Below are positions 1 to 8,213 of a stretch of DNA of 64,000 bases, in pieces. The notes below the pieces were generated by a model. It searched no databases. It was not told where the DNA came from and was given only the letters and a program-made list of their open reading frames with translations. A program made the position numbers and the translations under genes. The DNA lies in NCBI RefSeq assembly GCF_000471625.1, contig NZ_AUSW01000030.1:62001-126000 (forward strand). The letters are read 5' to 3'. Every line of letters begins with the position of its first letter. Within the stretch, counting starts at the first letter, position 1. Source of the stretch: Psychrobacter aquaticus CMS 56. Its GTDB lineage: Bacteria; Pseudomonadota; Gammaproteobacteria; Pseudomonadales; Moraxellaceae.

Positions 1-976
1 GTGAATTATTTACTTGGAAGTTCATAGATACGGTTGGCTCATCTACCGTTAGTGCTGGCAGCGCCTCAACATTATTAGGATCACAAATTGTGTCTGAAAT
101 ATTAAGCGCATCAATACCTGTAATACAGACGATATCACCCGCTTGTGCATCTTCTACTTCAATGCGGTCAAGACCGTGATAGCCCATAATCTTTAAGATG
201 CGACCATTACGCGTTTTGCCATGCTTATCAATAACCGTAACTTGTGTGTTCGTTTTAATCTTACCACGTTGGATACGGCCGATACCGATAACACCAACAA
301 AGCTATTGTAATCAAGGCTTGAGATTTGCATGCGGAATGGCGCATCTGCATCAACCTGTGGCGCTTGTACAACATCAACGATAGTTTTGAAAAGTGGTGT
401 CATGTCATCAGCTAAATCGTCTGCTTCTAGACCTGCAACGCCATTTAATGCTGATGCATAAACAACTGGGAAATCCAACTGCTCATCAGTGGCACCTAGG
501 TTGTCAAACAGATCAAATATTTGATCCATTACCCAATCAGGGCGTGAGCCAGGACGGTCAATTTTGTTAATAACAAGAATTGGCTTTAGACCTTGCTCAA
601 ATGCTTTTTGTGTTACAAAACGAGTTTGAGGCATTGGACCATCAACAGCATCGACAACTAAAAGTACGCAGTCAACCATTGACATTACACGCTCAACTTC
701 ACCACCGAAATCGGCGTGACCTGGAGTGTCCACAATGTTGATACGATATTCAGTGTCTTCAGTCTGATCTGTCCAGCGGATAGCTGTATTTTTAGCCAAA
801 ATAGTAATACCACGTTCTTGCTCAATATCACCTGAGTCCATTGCACGTTCAGCAATGTTTGCACGGTCGCCAAAAGTACCAGATTGATGTAATAGCTTAT
901 CAACCAAAGTCGTTTTACCGTGGTCAACGTGGGCAATAATTGCAATGTTACGCAGGTGTTTGATATCGTTCGCCAT
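1..976 (-). CDS. typA: TypA/BipA ribosome-associated GTPase (5' part, runs off window)
   Basis: Translational GTPase of the TypA/BipA family, which binds the ribosome and affects assembly and stress or cold adaptation. Reading in from the window edge, the ATG at 976 opens a frame of about 325 codons with no stop. It begins MANDIKHLRNIAIIAHVDHG, the family N-terminus. The G1 loop AHVDHGKTT is at about residues 14-22, switch II DTPGHADFGGE near 80, G4 NKID near 134, and the second beta-barrel domain starts near residue 205. About half of the usual roughly 610 residues is present. The C-terminus lies outside the window, so this is a cut gene and not a broken one. A region of about 360 bp separates it from ompA. 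Identification is secure. Confidence 0.95.
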   Translation of the reverse strand, partial: MANDIKHLRNIAIIAHVDHGKTTLVDKLLHQSGTFGDRANIAERAMDSGDIEQERGITILAKNTAIRWTDQTEDTEYRINIVDTPGHADFGGEVERVMSMVDCVLLVVDAVDGPMPQTRFVTQKAFEQGLKPILVINKIDRPGSRPDWVMDQIFDLFDNLGATDEQLDFPVVYASALNGVAGLEADDLADDMTPLFKTIVDVVQAPQVDADAPFRMQISSLDYNSFVGVIGIGRIQRGKIKTNTQVTVIDKHGKTRNGRILKIMGYHGLDRIEVEDAQAGDIVCITGIDALNISDTICDPNNVEALPALTVDEPTVSMNFQVNNS

Positions 977-1266
977 ATAAAATGCTCGTTTTGTCTTAAA
1001 AAAATGCAGTAGCAGTAAGCGCCGCTGGATAAACTTCTATAATAAATCAGACAGATATTGAGTAGCTATTTTTAGAGAACCTCATAATAGTGAAGATCAA
1101 AAAAAATAAAATAATTTCAATATAATCAGATATCTATGCTGATGAATTCATCGTACAGATGGCTATGCTAATGTACACCCTGTCAACTTACAGAATGTTT
1201 GGGCGGTTAGTATAACATTATTGCTTCATAAATTTATGTAATAACTTGCTTTTCTCAATACATAAA
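977..1266. other. AT-rich gap upstream of typA
   Basis: No gene is visible here. It must hold the minus-strand promoter of typA. A TTGACA-like hexamer on the minus strand near 1181-1186 has no convincing -10 at the right spacing, so no promoter is called. Confidence 0.5.
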
Positions 1267-1299
1267 TAAAAAAAAGCCACCTAGTGGGCAGCTTTTTTT
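1267..1299 (-). terminator. Rho-independent terminator after ompA
   Basis: An A-run and a GCTGCCC/GGTGGC-type imperfect stem are followed on the minus strand by a T-run, about 40 bp past the ompA stop codon. The A/T tracts on both sides could let it work in both directions. Confidence 0.8.
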
Positions 1300-1339
1300 G
1301 TAACTAATTATTTAATAATCATAACCGAGTGGCTACTAA

Positions 1340-2530
1340 TTACTGAACAACCATATCTTTGGTTTGTTCAACAGTCATTGTTTTGTCACCAGTAATGATG
1401 GCATAAACACGACGGTTCATAGCGCGACCTTCTTCAGTGTCGTTTGGCGCGATTGGATTATCGTAACCATAGCCAACAGTTGATAGACGGTTTGGAGCAA
1501 TACCGAATTCGTTAGTTAGCATAGATTTAACAGCAACGGCACGAGCTTCAGACAGACGTTGGTTATAACGTGCTGATGGACCAGTCTTAGAAGCATGACC
1601 TTCTACACGCGCCATAGAGTTAGGATACTCACGCATCTTCTCTGCTACTTTAGCGATTTCTGGCTTATATTGATCTTTGATAGCTGATTTGTCGTTATCA
1701 AAGAACACACGTAATTCCATTTTTAGTTCATCAGTAATGTCTACTGGTACTGGGCAACCACGTTCATCAACAACCACGTTCATTGGAGTACCTGGACATG
1801 CATCCATGCTATCAGATACGCCATCACCGTCAGAATCAAGATCAGATTCAACAATGACTACTGGAGTGTTGTCAATAACTGGCTCTGGCTCTTGCATTGG
1901 CGGTACTGCTACCGTAGGTGCTAAATGGCCACCAAGTACAACTTCTAGACCGGCCAAAGCCATGCCTTCCCACCAGTTTTGATCAAAGTTATGAATCGCA
2001 CGAGCTTCACCACGTAGGCTTAGCGCATCATTCATACGATACATAGCACCTAAACCTAGGTTACCGATAGTATCTTTAGTGCCACTAACTTTATCGCCTG
2101 AAGAATCTTTAATTTCAAGTTTAGATTGGCCAGCACCAATCAACATATAAGGTTTAAGAGCGCTGTCAGTGTAACCAGTAAGTTCTTCTGTACCAATCAA
2201 GAAGTTACCAGAAATCATTTCTTGCTCTGCGTCAAAAGAGTTAGAACCATCTTGGCGAATAGCATCAGTATTTGACACGCCATACTCTACTTGGAACTGA
2301 GTAGAAGGAGTAAGCTCGATACCTAACGCTGCACCAGTGTATAAGCCATCTTCTTTATAGTAGCTATCACCATTACCGCTATAGTCTTTTAGTAGTTCAG
2401 CCTGATCATCCTCAGCACCTTCGCTATAATGATAACCAAGTAATAATGGGCTGATAGTTACGCCAGCATTAGCTGCTAAAGGAGCAGCTGTTACGGCAAA
2501 CAGAGCTAGAGCTATTTTATTCAATTTCAT
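1340..2530 (-). CDS. OmpA-family outer membrane porin with TSP3 linker
   Basis: Outer membrane beta-barrel protein with a periplasmic peptidoglycan-binding domain, likely a structural porin tethering the outer membrane. The 396 residues comprise a Sec signal peptide (about 1-22, cleaved after AANA) and a barrel region with alternating hydrophobic strands (about 23-205). A Pro-rich linker and an acidic thrombospondin type 3-like calcium motif, DSDGDGVSDSMDACPGTP, follow near 235-255. An OmpA C-terminal domain (about 270-385) carries the peptidoglycan-contact pattern around YNQRLSEARA and NRRVYA. The start is supported by a GGAGGA Shine-Dalgarno sequence a few bases upstream. It is monocistronic, with its own terminator. 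The architecture matches OmpA/OprF-type proteins of Moraxellaceae. Channel activity is inferred from the family. Confidence 0.93.
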   Translation of the reverse strand: MKLNKIALALFAVTAAPLAANAGVTISPLLLGYHYSEGAEDDQAELLKDYSGNGDSYYKEDGLYTGAALGIELTPSTQFQVEYGVSNTDAIRQDGSNSFDAEQEMISGNFLIGTEELTGYTDSALKPYMLIGAGQSKLEIKDSSGDKVSGTKDTIGNLGLGAMYRMNDALSLRGEARAIHNFDQNWWEGMALAGLEVVLGGHLAPTVAVPPMQEPEPVIDNTPVVIVESDLDSDGDGVSDSMDACPGTPMNVVVDERGCPVPVDITDELKMELRVFFDNDKSAIKDQYKPEIAKVAEKMREYPNSMARVEGHASKTGPSARYNQRLSEARAVAVKSMLTNEFGIAPNRLSTVGYGYDNPIAPNDTEEGRAMNRRVYAIITGDKTMTVEQTKDMVVQ

Positions 2531-3033
2531 GGACTTCCTCCAAAGGATAATTTTAGTAATGCGTTAAGCAAAACCGATTTTCAAGACGCTCTAAAGTAAA
2601 CATCTTTTACGCATTTTAAGTTACAAAGCAAAACCAATTAAGGAGTAGCTTAGCGATTATCAATTCAGTTTACAACTTTTTTCGTTAACCAGCTACACAT
2701 TATTACACGATAATGTTGTAACCAAAACACAATAACCAGCTCAAGTTACTTAGAACCAACACACCTTACGCTTTTTATCTTTTGTATGTCAGTTCGCAAT
2801 AGATAGTGAATCTAACAGCATCTATTGTCTAAAGTCATTTTAATACACTTAGTTATTTTTCTCTATTATTAAAACCTAGCATTCACCAATTGAAACATTT
2901 TTTGACATTAGACATATATTCTGTTTATATTACAATAGTCAACATTATTCGATATATATTATATTTAGCTAATAATGCTAAGAAATGAGATTTTTTACCG
3001 TATCAAAGTAATTATAACAGGTAATAACGCTTT
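2531..3033. other. Divergent AT-rich intergenic region, ompA / pilin-like gene
   Basis: About 500 bp without a plausible gene on either strand, holding the upstream regions of two divergent genes. A short direct repeat, AAGCAAAACC(G/A)ATT, occurs twice about 65 bp apart near 2563 and 2628 in the ompA leader. Its meaning is unknown. A candidate plus-strand promoter is listed separately. Confidence 0.5.
2902..2931 (+). promoter_or_regulatory. Candidate sigma-70 promoter for the pilin-like gene
   Basis: TTGACA (2902-2907) and TATATT (2926-2931) are separated by 18 bases, about 100 bp upstream of the start codon at 3034. The match is good, but the region is so AT-rich that a chance occurrence is possible. 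Confidence 0.4.
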
Positions 3034-3621
3034 ATGACCCTGCTTTACAAAATATCGTCACATTACAGCAAGCTTTCTACTTACAAACCTAACCAAGGTT
3101 TTACACTGGTTGAGCTCATGGTGATGCTTACTGTGTTAACGATCATAATAACTATGGCAACTCCCACCATCCAAAAACAATTGGCGAGTATGGAGGCCAA
3201 ACGCGTTAAAAGTCAGTTAGAAAATACACTTACTTTGGCTAAAGCGGAAAGCTATACCAGAAGAGAGAATGTATTGGTTTGCTTGTCTGATACTGGAGGA
3301 CATTGCCACAGAGATGGTAACAATGCACTTTTGCTATTTATAGATAAAAATGACAATAACGATTTTGATGCTGAAATAGATTCTTTGCTAACTCAGATTT
3401 CCTTGAACCTTAAATACAGCCAGCTAAGCTTGAGAGTAGGAAACAAACGCCATTATACAAAGTTCTGGGGTAATAGCGGCACACCTCGAGGTCATTTTGG
3501 CCATATCAAATACTGTCCAACTGTCGCTTATAACACAGCCATGTACCTAATCTCATTTAGCCAAATGGGCATAGTGAAGCAAAAACTTAACGAAAATCAC
3601 CCTACACAATGCGATGAATAA
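3034..3621 (+). CDS. Type IV pilin-like / GspH-FimT family minor pseudopilin
   Basis: A class III signal peptide has a 22-residue polar leader ending in Gly, followed by FTLVELMV. This is the prepilin peptidase site, with Phe+1 and Glu+5. A hydrophobic helix (about 23-45) follows. The rest (about 50-195) is soluble and has four cysteines, two early (VCLSDTGGHC) and two late (KYCP, TQCDE), which could form disulfides. Length (195 aa) and layout fit FimT/FimU/GspH minor pilins that prime type IV pilus or type II secretion filaments. No other pilus gene lies beside it, so it is an orphan here. The downstream gene converges from the other strand with 22 bp between. The family is clear; which filament it serves is not. 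Confidence 0.82.
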   Translation: MTLLYKISSHYSKLSTYKPNQGFTLVELMVMLTVLTIIITMATPTIQKQLASMEAKRVKSQLENTLTLAKAESYTRRENVLVCLSDTGGHCHRDGNNALLLFIDKNDNNDFDAEIDSLLTQISLNLKYSQLSLRVGNKRHYTKFWGNSGTPRGHFGHIKYCPTVAYNTAMYLISFSQMGIVKQKLNENHPTQCDE

Positions 3622-3643
3622 TAAAAATGGTAAATGACAACAT

Positions 3644-4423
3644 TTAACTGTCTTTGTGCATGGCATTTTTCATCATAACAACAGCTTGCTCAAGTCCTAC
3701 GAATACGGCATCGGCAATAAGCGCATGTCCGATGTTCAACTCATATATGCCATCAATTTGGGCAATAGCATAAACATTGTCACGCGTCAGACCATGACCT
3801 GCATTAATTAAAAGTTTACTATTCATACGTTGGGCGGTGGCGACTGCTTGTCTGATTCGCTGCAACTCAGCATCTTGTACATTTAAATAGCCTGCCAGAC
3901 CTGCTTCAGCGTAAGCACCCGTATGCAATTCTATAGCATCTGCTCCGCAATCTATGGCGGCAGAAATTTGCTTTTCTTCTGGATCAATAAATAAGGAAAC
4001 TTTGATTGCTGCAGCTTGCAACTTTTCAATATAGCCTGTTAGCCAAGTTACCTGACCTGCAACATCAAGACCACCTTCTGTCGTTAGCTCCGCGCGCTTT
4101 TCGGGAACTAAGCAAACCCAAAATGGCTTAACCTCACAGGCAATCTCAAGCATCTCAGACGTGGCTGCCATCTCTAGATTCATTCTAGTGGTTAATTTCC
4201 CTGCCATCTCATAAACATCGGAGTCTTGAATATGACGTCGATCTTCACGCAAATGTAGGGTAATACCATCTGCCCCCGCCTTCTCACACAATAAGGCCGC
4301 GTCTAAAGGACTCGGATAATGAACACCGCGGGCTTGACGCAAAGTGGCTACATGATCGATATTCACGCCTAACAATGGTTTTTGCGAGATGTCTTTCGAC
4401 GAAGGAGAGGAAGACGTAGTCAT
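3644..4423 (-). CDS. pdxJ: Pyridoxine 5'-phosphate synthase
   Basis: Condenses 1-deoxyxylulose-5-phosphate with 3-amino-2-oxopropyl phosphate to pyridoxine 5'-phosphate, the last step of DXP-dependent vitamin B6 synthesis, in the cytoplasm. The product of 259 aa has the conserved N-terminus [17 protein letters not shown], then [37 protein letters not shown] and LLINAGHGL, a TIM-barrel family pattern. An upstream in-frame Met at 4459 exists. The ATG at 4423 is preferred because it overlaps the recO stop as ATGA and has an AAGGA site about 7 bases upstream. It is the last gene of the rnc-era-recO-pdxJ run, which is conserved in gammaproteobacteria. Confidence 0.96.
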   Translation of the reverse strand: MTTSSSPSSKDISQKPLLGVNIDHVATLRQARGVHYPSPLDAALLCEKAGADGITLHLREDRRHIQDSDVYEMAGKLTTRMNLEMAATSEMLEIACEVKPFWVCLVPEKRAELTTEGGLDVAGQVTWLTGYIEKLQAAAIKVSLFIDPEEKQISAAIDCGADAIELHTGAYAEAGLAGYLNVQDAELQRIRQAVATAQRMNSKLLINAGHGLTRDNVYAIAQIDGIYELNIGHALIADAVFVGLEQAVVMMKNAMHKDS

Positions 4424-5220
4424 AAAAAATCCTTTTGGTAGCGCTGCTGCTGTTGCCATAGCAAACGACTTTGCAAGGGTTGATAGTCAAGTAAATGATC
4501 AAGCAGATAACGATGTAGCTTTGACCAATTATTCAGTGTTGTTTCGGTAATGCCTGACTCTGCCATCTGAATAATATCAGCACCCCTAAAAACCGTCTGT
4601 GCAGACTCGCTCTCTAAATGCTCAGAATCCATATTATTCAATACGATCGGCACTAAACCGACATCAGGCAAAAAACGATAAAAACGATCAGCCTCGAGCG
4701 TATCTTGGACACTGTCGTGCGTTAGCGTTAAAGTGAATCCTAACTCGTCAAATAAGTGCTGCTCAAATTGCCTCAAACACAAACGCAATTCGTTAGCACT
4801 TAGAGGCTGCTTAAGTTGACGTAGACTGTTCTGATAATGCTGCCACAATACTGGCATTGGGTCTTCAGTAGGCAGTAGCCGCCACAGTATCTCGTTTAAA
4901 TACAATGCTGAGTATTGATGTTGACCAGTAATATTTTCGTAAGGCACCGACTCTATAGTAGAGGTTTCGTCTTCACAAAAGATACCTGTTTGAACAGCAT
5001 TTATTTCAACAGCGTTTTGCGACGCAATACTCATTTGACTGAATGTTTTTAAATCACGTTTGCCCGTAGCAAAGAGCTGTAACGGCATAAATAGCGGCAC
5101 GCCTTTTTTTCCAATACCATGTATCACACCATATTGCTGAGAAAATAAATAATACAAGGCGCGCTTTTCTTGATAAGGGCGCTGATGTAATAAATAACCA
5201 ACTAACGCTTCATTACGCAT
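4420..5220 (-). CDS. recO: DNA repair protein RecO
   Basis: Recombination mediator that loads RecA onto SSB-coated DNA in the RecFOR pathway and anneals single strands. The product of 266 aa has an N-terminal OB-fold region (about 1-80) containing [20 protein letters not shown] and HGIGKKG, followed by a helical domain with [12 protein letters not shown] and [18 protein letters not shown]. The gene lies directly after era and overlaps pdxJ by ATGA, suggesting translational coupling. The zinc-binding cysteines found in some RecO proteins are absent, as is usual for gammaproteobacterial forms. Identification rests on these motifs and on the conserved era-recO-pdxJ order. Confidence 0.93.
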   Translation of the reverse strand: MRNEALVGYLLHQRPYQEKRALYYLFSQQYGVIHGIGKKGVPLFMPLQLFATGKRDLKTFSQMSIASQNAVEINAVQTGIFCEDETSTIESVPYENITGQHQYSALYLNEILWRLLPTEDPMPVLWQHYQNSLRQLKQPLSANELRLCLRQFEQHLFDELGFTLTLTHDSVQDTLEADRFYRFLPDVGLVPIVLNNMDSEHLESESAQTVFRGADIIQMAESGITETTLNNWSKLHRYLLDHLLDYQPLQSRLLWQQQQRYQKDFL

Positions 5221-5274
5221 TTCTTGTTATCCAAGCATCTACACGATTGTCAAAAGGCGGCTATCAAGTCGCTA

Positions 5275-6387
5275 TTAGTACCCTAAGCTGGTTAACGCAC
5301 GTTCGTCATCAGACCAACCACGTTTCACTTTGACCCACAGTGTCAGCATAATTTTTTTATCAAAAAGCTGTTCCATATCTTTACGGGCATCCATACCGAC
5401 TTGCTTGATACGTTGACCTTTGTCACCAATTACAATGGCTTTTTGGCCGCTACGCTCGACATAAATAGTCGCATCAATGAAAGTACAAGCCTTGCGTGGA
5501 CGGCCTGTTTTTGGATCAGTATGCGCAGGCTCATCTTTAAAGGCGTCAATCTGCACAGTTAGGTCATAAGGCACTTCATCCCCAGCACTACGCATAATTT
5601 TTTCGCGGATGATTTCGCTGGCCAAAAATCGCTCTGAGCGGTCAGTGATTTGTTCTGTATCATAGATAGGGGCAGCAATAGGCAAATGCGAGGCGATTAC
5701 CTCTTGTAGACGATCCAGATTTTGATTTTTTAACGCAGAGACAGGTACGATATCAGCAAAATCAAAACTATCATTAAACGTCTCAATCAGCGGTAACACG
5801 CTGCCTTTATCTTTTAAGGTATCTGATTTATTAATCACTAATACCACATTTAAATTTGTGTCGCCAAGTTTTTGTAGAACTAATAAATCATCATCACGCC
5901 ATTGATCTGAATCAACAACAAATAACACCAAATCAACGTCTACTAAGGCAGATATGGCAGCTTTATTCATACGCTCGTTAATAGCACGTACTTCATTTCG
6001 ATGAATGCCCGGTGTATCAACAAACACCGCCTGCATTTCATGATTTGACAAAATACCGTGAATACGATGACGAGTCGTTTGCGGCTTACGTGACGTGATA
6101 GATAGCTTTTGACCCAACAAATGGTTCATTAAGGTCGACTTACCAACATTTGGACGTCCAACAATGGCAACATAGCCAGTTCTAAAGTCATCAGCCATAG
6201 GGGCATGATCACTAGGAGCAAAAAACTCTTCGATCGCCATATCATTTTCTAATGTGATATCTTCTGAATCATTGAACTCATGGCTAGTTATATCAGCATT
6301 GTCTTGGCTTGAATTTGTCTCTGTGTTTTTGATCATATCGTCGGCAATATCTTCATTATTTGATGGCAAATCAGTACGATTGCTCAT
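5275..6387 (-). CDS. era: GTPase Era with long acidic N-terminal extension
   Basis: Essential Ras-like GTPase that binds the 3' end of 16S rRNA during 30S maturation. G motifs are clear: GRPNVGKS at 77-84, the switch I region KPQTTRHRIHG, DTPG, and NKSD. A C-terminal KH domain (about 290-365) contains IVIGDKGQRIKQVG. The product has 370 aa against about 300 for typical Era. The extra roughly 68 N-terminal residues are rich in Asp, Glu, Asn and Ser and predicted disordered. An AGGA site about 8 bases upstream supports the long start, though internal Met50 or Met64 would give a normal-length Era. It sits between rnc and recO in the conserved order. Confidence 0.95.
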   Translation of the reverse strand: MSNRTDLPSNNEDIADDMIKNTETNSSQDNADITSHEFNDSEDITLENDMAIEEFFAPSDHAPMADDFRTGYVAIVGRPNVGKSTLMNHLLGQKLSITSRKPQTTRHRIHGILSNHEMQAVFVDTPGIHRNEVRAINERMNKAAISALVDVDLVLFVVDSDQWRDDDLLVLQKLGDTNLNVVLVINKSDTLKDKGSVLPLIETFNDSFDFADIVPVSALKNQNLDRLQEVIASHLPIAAPIYDTEQITDRSERFLASEIIREKIMRSAGDEVPYDLTVQIDAFKDEPAHTDPKTGRPRKACTFIDATIYVERSGQKAIVIGDKGQRIKQVGMDARKDMEQLFDKKIMLTLWVKVKRGWSDDERALTSLGY

Positions 6388-6757
6388 AGGTTAATCCTGT
6401 AAAGTTTATAGCCAGCCAAACGGCGCTTAATGGTGTATAGATTATATCAGCACTAAAAAAGCAGCACGGTTATCGACTGGAGAGTATTTGAGGTTTTAAA
6501 ATATAGTTGATCCTAAAAAAAAGGTACAACCATTATAACTTGCCGTCAACATAATATTTTTTTGCTTGCTGTGCCTACGTAGACAGAGTCTACTAAGATA
6601 TTATGTTGCACCACTGTATTTATTTTATAGTGGATTGACTATAAGTCACGTTTAAGATAAATAGAATAAGTACTTGTCAGAACAAAGATCACTTAAAAGG
6701 GTATGCTAAATTGAAAATTGTATTTGCTATATGTACTTACTATGAATGTCATCTCAA
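6388..6757. other. Intergenic gap rnc / era holding a TATAGTC-type repeat
   Basis: A gap of about 370 bp inside an otherwise compact gene run. Most of it is one palindromic repeat element, listed separately. No ORF is convincing. Confidence 0.6.
6502..6643. repeat. TATAGTC-bounded palindromic repeat, copy 1
   Basis: A 142-bp element. Its left end TATAGTTGATCC matches the complement of the right end, TATAGTCAATCC. Inside, CAACATAATAT (6547-6557) is a perfect inverted repeat of 6598-6608. The loop carries TTGCTTGCTGTGCCTACG and a small GTAGAC-AGA-GTCTAC hairpin. The same loop motif occurs in copies near 14.4, 15.4, 18.0, 44.0 and 46.1 kb. Too short to encode a transposase, it behaves like a MITE or palindromic intergenic repeat. 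Confidence 0.75.
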
Positions 6758-7555
6758 TTATGAACGCTTTTTGGCTGAAGCTGGAAGCTTGTGTAACTGA
6801 TTAATCATAAGTTCGGCTGCTTTTTGTTCAGCAATACGGCGGCTCTCACCAGATTCCGTAATATCAGCACAATTATGGATATTAACATGACAACGTACGA
6901 CAAAGATTTGATGCGGTGCGTTACCACGCGTTTCCATAAGCTCATAATGTGGCAAATCAAACTGCTTTGATTGTAGCCACTCTTGCAATCGACTCTTGGC
7001 ATCTTTTAGGGCTTTTTGATCATTCACGCTATCAATCAAATCTCCATACCACGAGAGAACACAATGACGAGTAATGTCCATATCTTGGCTGTCTAAATAG
7101 ATAGCGCCAATCAGAGATTCCACCGCATCAGCCAGTATAGAAGCACGATTGCGTCCGCCGCCCTTGCGCTCACCTACTCCTAAGATAAGATGATTAGAAA
7201 GCTCTAAATTTTGGGCAATAATAACCAGTGATTCTTGGCGCACCAACGTCGCACGCATACGGGTTAAACGCCCTTCATTTTGACTAGGATAACGATGATA
7301 TAAAGCCTCACCTACAATCATTCCTAATAATGCATCGCCCAAAAACTCTAGGCGCTCATAGTTTTTTTTGCTATCAAATGAGCGGTGTGTCAATGCAAGC
7401 TTTGGTAGGCTCAAATCATTAAACACATAACCTAACTTGCGCGTTAATACGGCTAAGCGCTGAATAAATTCTGCGCTAACAACAAGCGTATCAACCGACG
7501 TGCTATTTTTTTGGGAAGTAGGAACCGCTTGGGAATGCTGCGAAGTTGGTTTCAT
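6758..7555 (-). CDS. rnc: Ribonuclease III
   Basis: Double-strand-specific endoribonuclease for rRNA and mRNA processing. The product of 265 aa has the family signature ERLEFLGDALLG (67-78) with the metal-binding Glu/Asp, a second acidic site in ADAVESLIGAIYLD, and a C-terminal dsRNA-binding domain (about 180-255) ending SRRIAEQKAAELMINQL. The first 25 or so residues are a Ser/Thr/Gln-rich extension absent from most RNase III proteins. No good Shine-Dalgarno lies before the ATG, and no alternative start exists before the catalytic domain. Upstream lies the DUF4845 gene, as in many gammaproteobacteria. Confidence 0.96.
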   Translation of the reverse strand: MKPTSQHSQAVPTSQKNSTSVDTLVVSAEFIQRLAVLTRKLGYVFNDLSLPKLALTHRSFDSKKNYERLEFLGDALLGMIVGEALYHRYPSQNEGRLTRMRATLVRQESLVIIAQNLELSNHLILGVGERKGGGRNRASILADAVESLIGAIYLDSQDMDITRHCVLSWYGDLIDSVNDQKALKDAKSRLQEWLQSKQFDLPHYELMETRGNAPHQIFVVRCHVNIHNCADITESGESRRIAEQKAAELMINQLHKLPASAKKRS

Positions 7556-7646
7556 GCGTGGCTTTTGGTTATCCCTTCTGTTTTACTGGTTTAATGGAAA
7601 ATAGTCGTTGCTCGTTTGGTACAAAGAAGATAAAAATCCTCTTAAA

Positions 7647-8039
7647 TTATTCTGCTGTTGCCATAGTAATATCCCCTTCGAAACGATTGACGATATCAAC
7701 ATTGGCAAAGAAATTTTTGGTGACCGCATATTCTTTACGGACAGCCAATTGGCCAGTTTTTTTATTGGTAAATACCAATAGGTCTTCGGCTTTGGTGTCA
7801 TAGTCAGCATTGATAGATAACTGTTTATTGACACGTTCGACGAACTGTTTGGCTGTCTCGTTATTGCTATTGGACTCATTGAGCTGTGCGCTTACCGTCT
7901 TAGTCAACTGATAATCGCCGATCTGAGCGGGTACAATAGCAATCATTAATTTGACAGCAACGCCTAGAGCTATAATAAGCAGAACGGTGCTCGTCACACT
8001 AGCACCACGCTGTGTGGCCAATCCAGATAATTGCTGCAT
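7647..8039 (-). CDS. DUF4845 membrane protein (lepB-rnc linker gene)
   Basis: A small inner membrane protein of 130 aa of the DUF4845 family, typically encoded between lepB and rnc, as here. One hydrophobic segment near the N-terminus (about 16-36, VTSTVLLIIALGVAVKLMIA) is followed by a soluble, probably periplasmic part with the family's YAVTKNFFANVDIVNRFEG pattern near the end. Function is unknown. Neighbourhood suggests a link to protein export or RNA processing, but nothing in the sequence proves it. A purine-rich GAGAGA site lies upstream of the ATG. Confidence 0.85.
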   Translation of the reverse strand: MQQLSGLATQRGASVTSTVLLIIALGVAVKLMIAIVPAQIGDYQLTKTVSAQLNESNSNNETAKQFVERVNKQLSINADYDTKAEDLLVFTNKKTGQLAVRKEYAVTKNFFANVDIVNRFEGDITMATAE

Positions 8040-8090
8040 TATGATATCTCTCTACTGGTAGATGACTATTTTTAATAAATGCCTAGATGT

Positions 8091-8130
8091 TGAGGCGTGT
8101 CATCAATTAGCACATTGATGACACGCCTTA
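8091..8130. repeat. AGGCGTGTCATCAAT fold-back hairpin
   Basis: A perfect 15-base inverted repeat, AGGCGTGTCATCAAT, with a 6-base loop TAGCAC, lies between lepB and the DUF4845 gene. The left arm plus loop matches the right terminal sequence of the element at 14583-14756. It looks like a minimal fold-back copy of that family. It lacks a T-run, so it is not a standard terminator, though it could affect the lepB-DUF4845 transcript. Confidence 0.75.
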
Positions 8131-8213
8131 GGTCTCTGTTTATTAAATAAAATAGTAACAATATTAGCACAAAACTATTATTGGTAAATAAACCAATAGC
8201 GATTCTTACAGAC

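Noticed and set aside
1-976. typA considered as truncated
   Set aside because: The frame is open to the window edge and all visible motifs are intact; the cut is from the window boundary.
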